A stretch of DNA of 64,000 bases from JANXQE01 sp035651635 (GCA_035651635.1 DASRFK010000020.1:28695-92694); one strand, 5' to 3'. Counted from the stretch's first letter, positions 42,054 to 51,729 are shown. The notes: a model not told the origin generated them from the letters alone. Numbers and translations are program-made.

Positions 42054-44348
42054 ATGAGTTCGATGGAACCCCCAATAGCCCAATCTAGTTTTGCGCCTCT
42101 TGTGCCTTTTCGCGGCCGTCTGATTGCATCTCCCCTTAGTGCCTTTTTGCGGCGCTTCGGTTCGGCCTTGGTACTAAGCAGTCTGGCTATTGTGTTCTCG
42201 GCAGAAGTCAGCGGCCTGCCGGCGGCGCAACCCGCGGCCGAGGATAGCTGGTTGCGGTTCGAGCCGACGGCCGACCCGTTCACAAACAGCGCCATAGACC
42301 TGCGATTTCTGAACGAACGATTTGCGGGCGAACACGGATTCATTGCCGCTCAAGGCGGTCACTTCGTTTACAGCGGCAACGGACAGCCGGTGCGCTTTTG
42401 GGCCGTCAACGGCCCGCCGCAGGAGGACGGAGACCGCGCGGCCCTGCGCCAAACCGCGCGGTTGCTCGCGAAGTACGGGGTGAATCTGGTCAGGCGCCAC
42501 GGCGCGGTTTTCGATCACGACGGCGAGTTGGACCCTGCTGCCGTTAAACGCGCGATTGCAATTGTCGAGGCGATGAAGACCGAAGGCATTTATACCCATC
42601 TCTCGATCTATTTTCCGCTTTGGTTTAGTCCCCGTCCCGATCATCCGTGGCTCAAGGGTTATGACGGCAAGACTCACCCTTTTGCCGCCTTGATGTTCAA
42701 TCCCCAATTCCAGGACCACTACCGCGCTTGGTGGAAGGCGCTGCTTACTACGCCAAGCGATGTCACGGGTAAGGCGCTTATCGACGAGCCAGCCCTTTTC
42801 GGCCTTGAACTCCAGAACGAGGATTCCTTCTTTTTTTGGACGTTCGACGCGAAAAACATTCCTGAGCCGCAGTTGCAGATTGTGGAGAAAATGTTCGGGG
42901 ATTGGCTTGCGCATAAGTACGGCTCAATTGAAGGCGCGTTTGCTGCCTGGAAAACTGAAAAGCTCCCCCATGATTCCGTTGCGCAGGGTCGAGTCACTTT
43001 CCGTCCCTTATGGAATCTTTTTAGCGACAGATCAGCCCGGGACCAGGACATCGCGGCTTTTCTGTTGGAAACGCAGACGAAGTTCTATCGAGACACAATC
43101 GTTTTTCTGCGCCAGCTCGGCTTCAAGGGAGTCATTACCCCGTCGAACTGGGCGACGGCCAGCCCGGAGGTGTTCGGGCCGCTCGAAAAGCTGTCTTACA
43201 CCGTGGGTGACTTCATCGATCGCCATGGCTATTTCGAGTGCAACCACCAGGGCGATAATGCCGCCTGGTCCATCCGCAACGGACATACCTATTCGGACCG
43301 CAGCGCCTTGCGCTTCGACGCGTCGGACCCCGCCAAGCCCAAGCAGTTCGTCAACCCGGTGATGGACCCGCATTACGCCGGCAAACCGTCGATGATCTCA
43401 GAAACGACTTTCTGCCGGCCCAATCGATTTCGCTCCGAAGCACCGCTCTATTTCGCCGCGTACGGCGCCCTGCAAGACAGCGATGCCATCGTTCACTTCG
43501 CGTTCGACGGCACGCGTTGGAGCGTGAAGCCGGGGTACTGGATGCAGCAGTGGACCCTGATGACGCCGGCGATGATGGGGCAGTTTCCCGCGGCGGCGCT
43601 TATTTATCGCCAGGGTTTGGTTTCGGTCGGCCGGGTAATGGCCGAGCTCAAGTTAAACAACAGCGATCTGCTGCACTTGAAAGGAACGCCGCTGCCGCAG
43701 GACGCCGCTTTGGACGAGTTGCGCCTGGCCGATGTTCCGAACGGCACGCAAATCGCGCCTGGCCAACGGATCGATCCGCTCGTTCATTATGTCGGTCGCG
43801 TGAATGTGAATTTCGTGGATGAACCCGGCGCTACGCGGATGCAGGACTTGGGGCCTTTCGTGAACCACACGGACAAAACGGTGGTGAGCAGCACGGGTGA
43901 GCTCAAACTCGATTACGACAAAGGTATTCTCACCTTGAATGCCGCCCGCGCTCAAGGGATCAGTGGCGCCCTGAAGCGAGCCGGAGAGGTCCATTTGAAA
44001 GATGTCACGGTGAGCAGCGACATGGACCTGGGTCATATCGTCGCCGTCGCGCTGGATGACAAGCCCCTGGCCACTTCAACGCGCATTCTGCTGCAGGTCA
44101 TGTCTGAAGAACAGGAAACCGAGCATCAAACCGAAGCCGTGAGCGCCACGGTGAAACGGATCACCCATATTGGAACCGATCCGTGGCAGGTCAAAAACCT
44201 GGGTGGAACGGTTCGCTTCAAGCGGGCAGACGCCGGGCATTTGAAAGTCATCGCTTTGGACTTCAACGGTTATCCTGAGAGCATGGCCGGGAACGCGCAG
44301 GAACTCAAACTGCAGCCCACGACTCTCTACTACCTCGTTTCGCCTTAA
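42054..44348 (+). CDS. Secreted glycoside-hydrolase-like (clan GH-A type) protein
   Basis: A 764-residue protein with an N-terminal hydrophobic export segment (ALVLSSLAIVFSAEVSG) after a basic stretch. The catalytic TIM barrel (about 85-490) includes KYGVNLVRRHG, GIYTHLSIYFPLWF, GLELQNEDSFF (candidate acid/base Glu after Asn, as in clan GH-A) and SMISETTFCRP (candidate nucleophile Glu). A C-terminal beta-sandwich (about 530-764) has several strands and ends TTLYYLVSP. The family resembles large verrucomicrobial glycosidases but the sugar is not known. Start ATG 42054 or the second ATG at 42063; neither has a good ribosome binding site. A family B element is just upstream. Confidence 0.82.
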   Translation: MSSMEPPIAQSSFAPLVPFRGRLIASPLSAFLRRFGSALVLSSLAIVFSAEVSGLPAAQPAAEDSWLRFEPTADPFTNSAIDLRFLNERFAGEHGFIAAQGGHFVYSGNGQPVRFWAVNGPPQEDGDRAALRQTARLLAKYGVNLVRRHGAVFDHDGELDPAAVKRAIAIVEAMKTEGIYTHLSIYFPLWFSPRPDHPWLKGYDGKTHPFAALMFNPQFQDHYRAWWKALLTTPSDVTGKALIDEPALFGLELQNEDSFFFWTFDAKNIPEPQLQIVEKMFGDWLAHKYGSIEGAFAAWKTEKLPHDSVAQGRVTFRPLWNLFSDRSARDQDIAAFLLETQTKFYRDTIVFLRQLGFKGVITPSNWATASPEVFGPLEKLSYTVGDFIDRHGYFECNHQGDNAAWSIRNGHTYSDRSALRFDASDPAKPKQFVNPVMDPHYAGKPSMISETTFCRPNRFRSEAPLYFAAYGALQDSDAIVHFAFDGTRWSVKPGYWMQQWTLMTPAMMGQFPAAALIYRQGLVSVGRVMAELKLNNSDLLHLKGTPLPQDAALDELRLADVPNGTQIAPGQRIDPLVHYVGRVNVNFVDEPGATRMQDLGPFVNHTDKTVVSSTGELKLDYDKGILTLNAARAQGISGALKRAGEVHLKDVTVSSDMDLGHIVAVALDDKPLATSTRILLQVMSEEQETEHQTEAVSATVKRITHIGTDPWQVKNLGGTVRFKRADAGHLKVIALDFNGYPESMAGNAQELKLQPTTLYYLVSP

Positions 44349-44416
44349 CTCTAGAGGGTAGGCGTCCGGCAGGCGAGTTCATCCGAACCGCGCGTTCCGG
44401 ACTTCGTGAGCGTCGC

Positions 44417-47400
44417 TCAGGGCGATTGCACCGCGCGATAAAATTGCGCGGGCCGACCCGCCGGATCCAACAGCCTAATCGAAAAGCTCCCAGTGGCGTC
44501 AGGCTGGTTCGTTAGGGGCGTCCATTGTCGTAAGTCCGTCGATACCTGGACGGCATAATTTGTGCCGCTGAATCCTTGGATCCTCAGTTGAAGCGGACCA
44601 TTTGTACCCTGGCTGATTCCAATGGCGAGAGGTGTTTGGACCTGGCTTTGCAACGCGAACGAGTACACTTCCCCGGCGCGGTCGCCGGCCAGGGTGGCTC
44701 GGAACGGCGCGCCCACTAGCATCGCCTCGGAATTCAAGCCGACTGCCGACCCGAATTCATCCGAGCTTTGGCCATCTGGAGCCAATAGTTTCTGTCTCAA
44801 GGTCCACCCGTTGGTCGTCTGCTGATATACATACGCGGCCCCGGCGTACGAGCCGAGCGTCGGATCGGCCGGGGCGCCAATCAGCACAAGGTCGTTGGCG
44901 ATGGCGATGCTGGCGCCGAAACTCGAATTGGCCGGCGCATCCGCAGGTCCGAGCACCTGCAATTGTGCCCAATTGGTCCCGGAACGCTCAAACACCAGCA
45001 CGCTGCTGCCGGCAGAAAGGAACGCCGTGTTCCTGGAAAGCGCTACAGTGGCTCCGAACGAATCCGAGCTCACGGGTGTTGCCGGAGCTAAAATTGCCTG
45101 CGGCTGCCAGGTCGTTCCATTCCGCACCCACACATACGCTTTATTCTCGTAAGGAGAACCGGCGACAATCGTATTGTCATCCAGCACCGCTGAGCCGTCG
45201 AAAACGCCTGGCAATTTTGCCTGTTGCGTCCAATTGGATCCACTTCCGGTAAAGACGAAGGTCGAGACGCTGTACGCCGGCTGTCCAATGACGGCCGTGT
45301 TGCCTTTCAACGAGATCGTCGCCCCAAAAGAACTTCCTCCGCCCGAATTAGTCGCGTCCGAGACCAGTTTGGCGGTCTGGGTCCAGTTCGTGCCACGTCG
45401 AACAAACACGTAAACCGCTCCGCTAGCGGTGGGACTGCCTGAATTGTCGGTCCCGGCCATTAGCGTGTCCCCATCAATCGCCACTGACTGTCCAAAAAAC
45501 CCCCGTCCGGGCGCATCTTTCGGCGTCACTATGGCCTGCTCTACCCAATTGCTCCCGCTCCAGACATAAACATAAACCTGCCCTGCATTAGGTCGTAACG
45601 GAGAGTCCACATGCGGGTCGCCCACGACCAACGTGTTGCCGCTAATGGCCAGCGGAGCTCCAAAGTAATGGTAGGAGCCACCATCCGATGCCGCCACCAC
45701 GCTGATACCGCCGTTGGGCTGGGCCGATTGGCCGGGTACCAATTCTCCTCCCGGAAGCAGCGTGGCGCCATAGGTGCCGGGCGTCAGGCCGGCCGGATCA
45801 TAAAAAGCGATCTGGCTCAGTTGCGCCATAGACAGTCCGCTTCCGTTCGTTCCAAACAGCAGTCGATGGTTGCCGCCGCCGGTCGGATTACCAGTCCAAT
45901 TCCGGATCGTCAGGCGCGCGTCAGGTGCCCAGCTCAGCGAGCTGCTGTTTTGGAATTGGATCGTGCTGGGACCAGCGGGAAAATTCAGCACCGAGTTGGT
46001 CGTCCCTGACACGTCAAGCTTAAGCTGACCAAATTGGGCGGCGTTGGTGCCCACGTTCAAGGTCGCGCCGGCCAGGGTCAACGTGCCCGACTGTGCCACA
46101 GTGCCTCCGGTTTGATCCAACCTGCCCCCGAGAACCTTGAGGTTCTTCACCTCGAGGCGCCCGCCATCCTGACCAAACCCATTGTCCTTCATGATCACGA
46201 TGTTGGACACCTGCAATAAACCGCCGTGCAAAGAGAAGGTCCCGTTGTTGAAAGTATCGTCGACGAATGTGGTGCCGATCACCAGGTCACCATGGACGAG
46301 GTTGCTGCCGCCGGATTGCGAAAAATCGGCGGCAACGCCAATACCGATACCTTCGGTGGATAACACGCCATCGGCTAGCGAGTAACTGGCGGCTTCCGTC
46401 GCATTTACAATGTTGTGATAGTAGAACAACGCTCCTTGCACGTTCAACGCGCCGCCGACAAGATTCATTCCGCCCCACTGCTTGAATTGGCTATTGCCTC
46501 CTAATCTGGTCCCGCCGGTTGCCAGCACGCCATTGGACAATACAAATGAGCCGCCCCCCGCCGGGAGTTGTCCGGTTTGGCTATTGATGGGCGGGGCGAG
46601 CAGGCCTATGGCCAGATCGCTTTGAATATTGGTTCCACCGGTCTGGATGACGGTCCCGTATCGATCCGAATACATCGGGTGCGGCACGCTCATTGGATTA
46701 TTGGTCAAGGCAATCACCACGCCACCCGATTGCGCGAATGTGCCATTGACCAGCACAGCCGAGCCTCTCTGGATCACTCCGTCTCGCAAATTGAATATTC
46801 CTCCCGAATCCACGAATAGCGTGCCGTCCAACTCGCCTCCCTTCAGATCGAAACTCGAGCCGGAGGCTATAACTACTCCCGCCGTCTCGTTGGTGGTTCC
46901 AGCTTCCTGCACGAATTTCGATGGAAAGCTCCCGCCAATGCTTTCTGTGCCAGTGCAGAAGAGCGACCCGCCTTGCAGGGCGTAAACACCCGGCCCGGTG
47001 CTCCCCAGCAACATCCCGCCCGGTGAATACACTACCGAGGAGACATCCTGGGTAAAGTCGCCGCTGAGGAAGATCTTGTTAGTTACCCAAAGGGACGCAT
47101 AGTCCATCACGACCGAACAGTTGCTGCCGACGCTGAGCGTCTTTGCCGTCAAGGGGACACTCAAGCCGGAATAATTCAGCAGCAAAACGTTGACCGTGTC
47201 CGTTCCCGGCGACGAGACCAATACCGAGTCAACATTAAGCGTCTGCGGAAAGTTCTGAGTCGTTGATGGGCCGATCGCTACTGCCTTCCAACCGGAATTG
47301 GTTAACTGAATCGCCTGGCCCGGGCCCGGCAGCTCTCCCAGCGACCAATTCGCGCTTTCCCAAGGCCCGCTCGTTGGGTTGGTCCAGTTATTGGTTTGCG

Positions 47401-47494
47401 CTGCTACCGTTAAGCTAAGCCAATTCAAAGCAAGACAGAGCCTGGTTATCCACCTCCGGCCATTCTGAGGGCGACCCGCAGATCCGGCATTCAT
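44417..47494 (-). CDS. Large secreted beta-helix/FG-GAP-type protein (1025 aa)
   Basis: ATG 47494 (MNAGSAGRP) leads to a signal-type segment (RLCLALNWLSLTVAAQ). Residues about 30-590 form a repetitive beta-rich region of the PEP-CTERM/autotransporter kind, with recurring short units (e.g. GGSFVLSNGVLATGGTRLGG, QSGGSNLVHGDLVIG). Residues about 610-930 form several FG-GAP/integrin-like repeats (DAPGRGFFGQSVAIDGDTLM, NSSFGASIAIANDLVLIGAP, DEFGSAVGLNSEAMLVGAPF). The C-terminus is the SD-like domain with LQLRIQGFSGTNYAVQVS and FYRAVQSP. It is probably a cell-surface or matrix protein; the ligand is unknown. Convergent with the GH-A-like gene. Confidence 0.85.
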   Translation of the reverse strand: MNAGSAGRPQNGRRWITRLCLALNWLSLTVAAQTNNWTNPTSGPWESANWSLGELPGPGQAIQLTNSGWKAVAIGPSTTQNFPQTLNVDSVLVSSPGTDTVNVLLLNYSGLSVPLTAKTLSVGSNCSVVMDYASLWVTNKIFLSGDFTQDVSSVVYSPGGMLLGSTGPGVYALQGGSLFCTGTESIGGSFPSKFVQEAGTTNETAGVVIASGSSFDLKGGELDGTLFVDSGGIFNLRDGVIQRGSAVLVNGTFAQSGGVVIALTNNPMSVPHPMYSDRYGTVIQTGGTNIQSDLAIGLLAPPINSQTGQLPAGGGSFVLSNGVLATGGTRLGGNSQFKQWGGMNLVGGALNVQGALFYYHNIVNATEAASYSLADGVLSTEGIGIGVAADFSQSGGSNLVHGDLVIGTTFVDDTFNNGTFSLHGGLLQVSNIVIMKDNGFGQDGGRLEVKNLKVLGGRLDQTGGTVAQSGTLTLAGATLNVGTNAAQFGQLKLDVSGTTNSVLNFPAGPSTIQFQNSSSLSWAPDARLTIRNWTGNPTGGGNHRLLFGTNGSGLSMAQLSQIAFYDPAGLTPGTYGATLLPGGELVPGQSAQPNGGISVVAASDGGSYHYFGAPLAISGNTLVVGDPHVDSPLRPNAGQVYVYVWSGSNWVEQAIVTPKDAPGRGFFGQSVAIDGDTLMAGTDNSGSPTASGAVYVFVRRGTNWTQTAKLVSDATNSGGGSSFGATISLKGNTAVIGQPAYSVSTFVFTGSGSNWTQQAKLPGVFDGSAVLDDNTIVAGSPYENKAYVWVRNGTTWQPQAILAPATPVSSDSFGATVALSRNTAFLSAGSSVLVFERSGTNWAQLQVLGPADAPANSSFGASIAIANDLVLIGAPADPTLGSYAGAAYVYQQTTNGWTLRQKLLAPDGQSSDEFGSAVGLNSEAMLVGAPFRATLAGDRAGEVYSFALQSQVQTPLAIGISQGTNGPLQLRIQGFSGTNYAVQVSTDLRQWTPLTNQPDATGSFSIRLLDPAGRPAQFYRAVQSP

Positions 47495-47732
47495 CTCTTT
47501 GGAATGTTTCAGCTTTCCGAACAGGTTCCTCCCGGCAAAGCAGTTGCGCACACGCGAATAGCCGCCTTACCAACGTCGGTGGGATCCTCTAATCGAAGAT
47601 TTTCTGCCGGGTCCTGGCACGCGGCAAACAGGTAAGAAACCCATAACGTCCGCTGGAATACCCCAGTGGCTTTTGGCTCGCAGAGCCTTTCCGAGCCTTT
47701 CCGAATCTCAGCTCTCTTCTCCCAATCGGACT

Positions 47733-48308
47733 CTACACGTATTTCGCCAACTCCGCCTGGCTGGCGGCAAACACCTCTTTGTGAAGAGAATTACCGTGTG
47801 CGTCCATGGTGACCACCGCGGGAAATTCGACTACTTCAAACTCCCAGATGGCTTCCGGCGCGCCGAATTTGTCCATCATGTAGACGTTGGGCACACGCTG
47901 GATGCACTGAGCCAGCACCTGGGCGGCGCCGCCAATGGCGTGCAGATAAACACAGCCGTACTGCTTGCAGGCCGCAAGGGTCTTGTCGCCCATCCCGCCT
48001 TTGCCAATCACACCGCGCAACCCCAAATCGCGGATCACTTGCCACTGGTACGGCTCTTCCCGGATTGAAGTCGTCGGCCCCGCGGCTACGCATTTCCAAT
48101 TGCCCGCCTCGTCTTTTATCACCACCGGCCCGCAGTGATACAGAATTCCTGCCTGCAAGCTCACGCCCGCGGGCAAGCTGCCGCCGTCATGCAAATACTT
48201 GTGCACCGCATCGCGGCCAGTGAACAAGACGCCACTGATTTTGACCTCGTCGCCCACCTTGAGCTTGCGCACGGTGGCTTCGTTTATCGGTGTGGTGAGT
48301 TGGATCAT
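47733..48308 (-). CDS. Class I fumarate hydratase, beta subunit
   Basis: The 191-residue C-terminal subunit of Fe-S fumarase/tartrate dehydratase. It shows VGDEVKISGVLFTGRDAVHK, YHCGPVV, AGPTTSIREEPY and GKGGMGDKTL, with the final MDAHGNSLHKEVF. It pairs with the alpha subunit encoded 8 bp upstream to hydrate fumarate to malate in the TCA cycle. ATG 48308 (MIQLTTPINE) is the family start. Tartrate or other dehydratase activity is possible but less likely given the fumC gene next door. Confidence 0.93.
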   Translation of the reverse strand: MIQLTTPINEATVRKLKVGDEVKISGVLFTGRDAVHKYLHDGGSLPAGVSLQAGILYHCGPVVIKDEAGNWKCVAAGPTTSIREEPYQWQVIRDLGLRGVIGKGGMGDKTLAACKQYGCVYLHAIGGAAQVLAQCIQRVPNVYMMDKFGAPEAIWEFEVVEFPAVVTMDAHGNSLHKEVFAASQAELAKYV

Positions 48309-48316
48309 GTCTGTCC

Positions 48317-49195
48317 TCAGTATAGCCATTGCTGGACCGCGCCGTCTGGGTCGAGCTTTATCCCCTGTCGCCGAAACGCCCAGCACATGTAACTGATGCT
48401 GACGAAATAAGACGCCGGCAAGCGGTTGAGCACACCAATTTTGGTCCCCAAGAGAGTGGTCTTCCCGCCAAATCCCATCGGTCCGATGCCTAGCTTGTTG
48501 GCTGTTTCGACAATGTCTCTTTCCAGTTTATCGAGCTCTGGATTGTGGTTGCGGTCATCAATTTTGCGCAGGAGTTGTTGCTTGGAATGTTCGTAGCCAG
48601 TGGCGCGATCGCCGCCGATACAAACGCCCAGGATTCCCGGTCCACAGCCTTTGCCTTGCGCCTGGAGCACGGCGTCCAGGATCGCTTTCCGGCATCCATC
48701 CAGGTCTCGATTGGCTTGGAGCTTTTCATTAGGCAATGAATATTGGGCGCCAACATTTTCGCAGCCGCCACCCTTGAGCACCAGGCGCACGGAGATTTCA
48801 GAGCTGTTGCGCTGATGAAAATGGACCGTGGGCGAACCAGGCCCCACGTTCGTGCCGTCGTTTTTTCCCGTGATTGGATCGACGGAATTTTGCCTTAGAT
48901 AACCCTTTTTCGTCGCGAGCTTGACCATTTCACGAGCTGTTTCTTCGAACGCACTTTGGTCGAAGCCAAGGGGACAATCCACGTAGAAAATAATGCTGCC
49001 GGTGTCCTGGCAAATCGGCTGGGATTTGTTTTTGGCGAGCGCAATGTTCTGATCGATGATCTTCATCGCGCTTTCGGCGATGGTGCCTTTCTTCTCACGC
49101 TCGAGCGAAGCGAGGATCGCCTGGTGCACGTCGTCGGGGATCTCGGTCGAAGTGCGGCGAATCAGTTCCAGAAGCGATTCAGACAGCAAATTCAT
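48317..49195 (-). CDS. Class I fumarate hydratase, alpha subunit
   Basis: The 292-residue subunit with the Fe-S cluster. Cys62 in ICQDTGSIIF, the conserved GGGCENVG and GVCIGGDRATGYEHS supply the cluster and substrate residues. Related enzymes are oxygen-sensitive. Both subunits of the split class I fumarase are present and spaced 8 bp apart, so they form an operon. Directly upstream and divergent is a class II fumC gene, giving the organism two unrelated fumarases at one locus. Confidence 0.94.
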   Translation of the reverse strand: MNLLSESLLELIRRTSTEIPDDVHQAILASLEREKKGTIAESAMKIIDQNIALAKNKSQPICQDTGSIIFYVDCPLGFDQSAFEETAREMVKLATKKGYLRQNSVDPITGKNDGTNVGPGSPTVHFHQRNSSEISVRLVLKGGGCENVGAQYSLPNEKLQANRDLDGCRKAILDAVLQAQGKGCGPGILGVCIGGDRATGYEHSKQQLLRKIDDRNHNPELDKLERDIVETANKLGIGPMGFGGKTTLLGTKIGVLNRLPASYFVSISYMCWAFRRQGIKLDPDGAVQQWLY

Positions 49196-49378
49196 GCGGG
49201 AAAGATCTAATTACTGATGCATCGCAAGTCAATGTTAAGCGCGATTTCTGAAGGGACAGGGAGGTGTCAACCGCGACTGCATGCTAAGGGACGCGAATGG
49301 CCTGGCCGCCTAAACAAGGACTCCCCCTCAATCCAATTTGCGCCTGAGCCTGGCTGGCGGATATTGGCTCACTTGCGC

Positions 49379-49505
49379 TAAGGCCGTGTTTTAAAACCTC
49401 GGTTCGGCGTGGGCACCTGGGTTTGGAGTCCCGCCTTCAGGCGGTTTTGGCGCCGGGCCGCCTAAAGGCGGGACTCCAAACCAAATTTTTAAAACACGCT
49501 CTAAG
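49379..49505. repeat. Inverted-repeat element, family B, copy 3, inside the fumarase divergent region
   Basis: It begins CTAAGGCCGTGTTTTAAAA and ends TTAAAACACGCTCTAAG, with the inner inverted repeat (GGAGTCCCGCCTTCAGGCGG against CCGCCTAAAGGCGGGACTCC) as in the copy at 41885. It stops 5 bp before the fumC ribosome binding site (GGAGG, 49511-49515). The remainder of the 323-bp intergenic gap (49196-49378) shows no gene. It must therefore be transcribed into, or form the promoter of, the fumC leader. Confidence 0.9.
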
Positions 49506-49518
49506 AGCACGGAGGCTT

Positions 49519-50925
49519 ATGAAACAGAATTTACGGATGGAACAGGATTCGATGGGCGAAATGCAGGTTCCGGCGACGGCGTATTACGGCGCCCAAACTG
49601 CGCGCGCGGTGGAGAATTTTCCGATCAGTCAGTTGCGGGTTCCGCGGCGGTTCATTCGCGCGCTCGGGCTCATTAAAAAGCACGCCGCCGCCACAAATGA
49701 AACCCTGGGGTTGCTCTCCAAGCCAATCGCCGACGCGATTCGTCGAGCCGCCGAGGAGGTGATCGCCGGCAAACTCGACGACCAATTCGTGGTGGACATT
49801 TTTCAGACCGGATCGGGCACCTCGACCAACATGAACGCCAATGAAGTGATTGCCAATCGCGCCATTGAGATCCTCGGTGGCAAACGAGGCGATAAGTCCG
49901 TGCATCCGAACGATCACGTCAACCGCGGCCAATCGAGCAATGACGTGATTCCTACGGCGCTACACCTGGCGGCCTTGGACGGAATCCAAAATGCCTTGGT
50001 GCCCGCGCTGAGCGATTTGCGCACGGCTCTGGAAAGAAAGGTGGCGGAATTTGACGATATCCTGAAGATTGGTCGGACGCATTTACAGGATGCCACCCCG
50101 ATACGACTTGGCCAGGAGTTCAGCGGGTATGCCAGCCAGGTCTCCCACGCGATCGAACGGTTGCGCCAGGCGCAGCCAGCTCTGGGCGAACTCGCGCTAG
50201 GTGGAACGGCGGTTGGCACGGGCATCAATACCCATGCGCAGTTCGCCTCGCAAACCATCACCGGGATCGCCGCCGAGACGGGGCTGCAATTAAGCGAGGC
50301 GCCAAATCATTTCTCCGCCCAGGGGGCGATTGACGCCTGCGTTCAGGCCAGCGGCGCGCTCAAATCCGTCGCGGTAAGCCTGATCAAAATTGCGAACGAC
50401 ATCCGCTGGTTGGGTTCTGGCCCGCGCTGCGGCTTGGGCGAGCTAAAATTGCCGGCGACGCAGCCGGGTTCCTCGATCATGCCCGGCAAGATCAACCCGG
50501 TGATGTGCGAGATGCTCATTCAAGTAGGCGCTCAGGTGATCGGCAATGACGCTACGATTACCTTCAGCGCGACTTTTGGAGCTTTCGAGCTAAACACGAT
50601 GCTGCCCGTGACCGTCCACAACTTGCTACAGGCTGTCGAGTTGTTGAGCGCCGGCTGTCGGGTTTTTACAGAACGTTGCATCACGGGGCTCGAAGCCGAT
50701 CGCGCCAAATGCGAATCGAACCTCGAACAAAGCCTGGCCGTGTGTACCGCCTTGGCCCCCGTGATCGGCTATGACCAAGCCGCTCAAATCGCCAAACGCG
50801 CTTACGAATCGGGCCGCACTGTGAGGGAGGTCGCGCTCGAATCGGCGGGCCTGGATCGGCAAACGCTCGATCGGCTGCTGGACCCCAGGAGCCAGACGGA
50901 ACCGGATCGCGCAGGGACCAAGTGA
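49519..50925 (+). CDS. fumC: Class II fumarate hydratase
   Basis: A 468-residue member of the fumarase/aspartase superfamily, iron-independent. Signature GSSIMPGKINP near 317-327 holds the mobile catalytic-serine loop. Also visible are TGSGTSTNMNANEVIANRA, HVNRGQSSNDVIPTALH and RTHLQDATPIRLGQEF. It hydrates fumarate to malate. ATG 49519 follows GGAGG by three bases, a strong ribosome binding site. It is divergent from the two-subunit class I fumarase, which suggests conditional use of an oxygen-tolerant and an oxygen-sensitive enzyme, though no regulator is visible. Confidence 0.97.
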   Translation: MKQNLRMEQDSMGEMQVPATAYYGAQTARAVENFPISQLRVPRRFIRALGLIKKHAAATNETLGLLSKPIADAIRRAAEEVIAGKLDDQFVVDIFQTGSGTSTNMNANEVIANRAIEILGGKRGDKSVHPNDHVNRGQSSNDVIPTALHLAALDGIQNALVPALSDLRTALERKVAEFDDILKIGRTHLQDATPIRLGQEFSGYASQVSHAIERLRQAQPALGELALGGTAVGTGINTHAQFASQTITGIAAETGLQLSEAPNHFSAQGAIDACVQASGALKSVAVSLIKIANDIRWLGSGPRCGLGELKLPATQPGSSIMPGKINPVMCEMLIQVGAQVIGNDATITFSATFGAFELNTMLPVTVHNLLQAVELLSAGCRVFTERCITGLEADRAKCESNLEQSLAVCTALAPVIGYDQAAQIAKRAYESGRTVREVALESAGLDRQTLDRLLDPRSQTEPDRAGTK

Positions 50926-51133
50926 GATCAACCGAGGTTCAGCCGGCGTTTTGCCCTTCCCGGAGGGGCGTCCGGCGGAGTTCCCACCACGGCCAAATGT
51001 GCGCGACTGACTCCTTCCTCAAAGCCGAGGAGGCTCCCAGACTCGACCTGGGTTTGCCGGTCCGTTGAATTTGGGGACATGGCCCTATATCTCGCCGCCG
51101 AGCGTTCCTCCAGCTTTTTGGGCAGGAGGAAAA

Positions 51134-51724
51134 ATGATTCCAAAACACAGAATAATCGTCTGCATTTCCGGTGCGGTTCTTTTAACTATTGCCACAGCTA
51201 ACGCGCAGCACGCCTGGGACGATCCCAACGGCTGGTGGAGCGGTCACTTCACCTCCGGCAAGAACAACGCCCAGTTGTACAATGCCCAAGAGGTTTCTTT
51301 GGATTTGTTCGCCAGTTATATGAACCCCGAAAGACGGTTCGGCGATCTCTTCGAAACGAATATCCGCAATGGCTTCTGGGGGGGCGGCGCCGGTGCGAAT
51401 TATTTTTTCACACGCGAGCTGGGTTTGGGCGCTGACTTCAACATCTCCAGCAAACCGGATGATTTGAATCTCGTGGACCAGGTGACCGGGAATTTCATCG
51501 CCCGGCTGCCGCTCGGCAACAGTGGTTTGGCCCCGTACCTCATCGGCAGCGGTGGCCGCGAGATGAGTCCGCGCTGGGGCTGGCTTTACGGTGGCGGTGT
51601 CGGGCTCGAAATGCGATTGAACCCCACGACCGGAATTTTCTCCGATGCGCGATTCTTGTGGTCGGATCGGTCCACCGCCGACGATCGGTTAGTGATTCGT
51701 GCCGGTGTGCGCTTGACCTTCTGA
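51134..51724 (+). CDS. Small outer-membrane beta-barrel protein (196 aa)
   Basis: ATG 51134 follows AGGAGG and gives MIPKHRIIVCISGAVLLTIATANAQ, a signal peptide. The mature chain alternates short beta strands typical of an 8-stranded OmpA/OmpW-like barrel (GFWGGGAGANYFFTRELGLG, APYLIGSGGREM, LYGGGVGLEMRLNPTTGIFS) and ends RAGVRLTF, a terminal phenylalanine as recognised by the Bam machinery. It is convergent with the giant protein gene, whose stop codon is 5 bp away. Confidence 0.85.
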   Translation: MIPKHRIIVCISGAVLLTIATANAQHAWDDPNGWWSGHFTSGKNNAQLYNAQEVSLDLFASYMNPERRFGDLFETNIRNGFWGGGAGANYFFTRELGLGADFNISSKPDDLNLVDQVTGNFIARLPLGNSGLAPYLIGSGGREMSPRWGWLYGGGVGLEMRLNPTTGIFSDARFLWSDRSTADDRLVIRAGVRLTF

Positions 51725-51729
51725 GCGTC

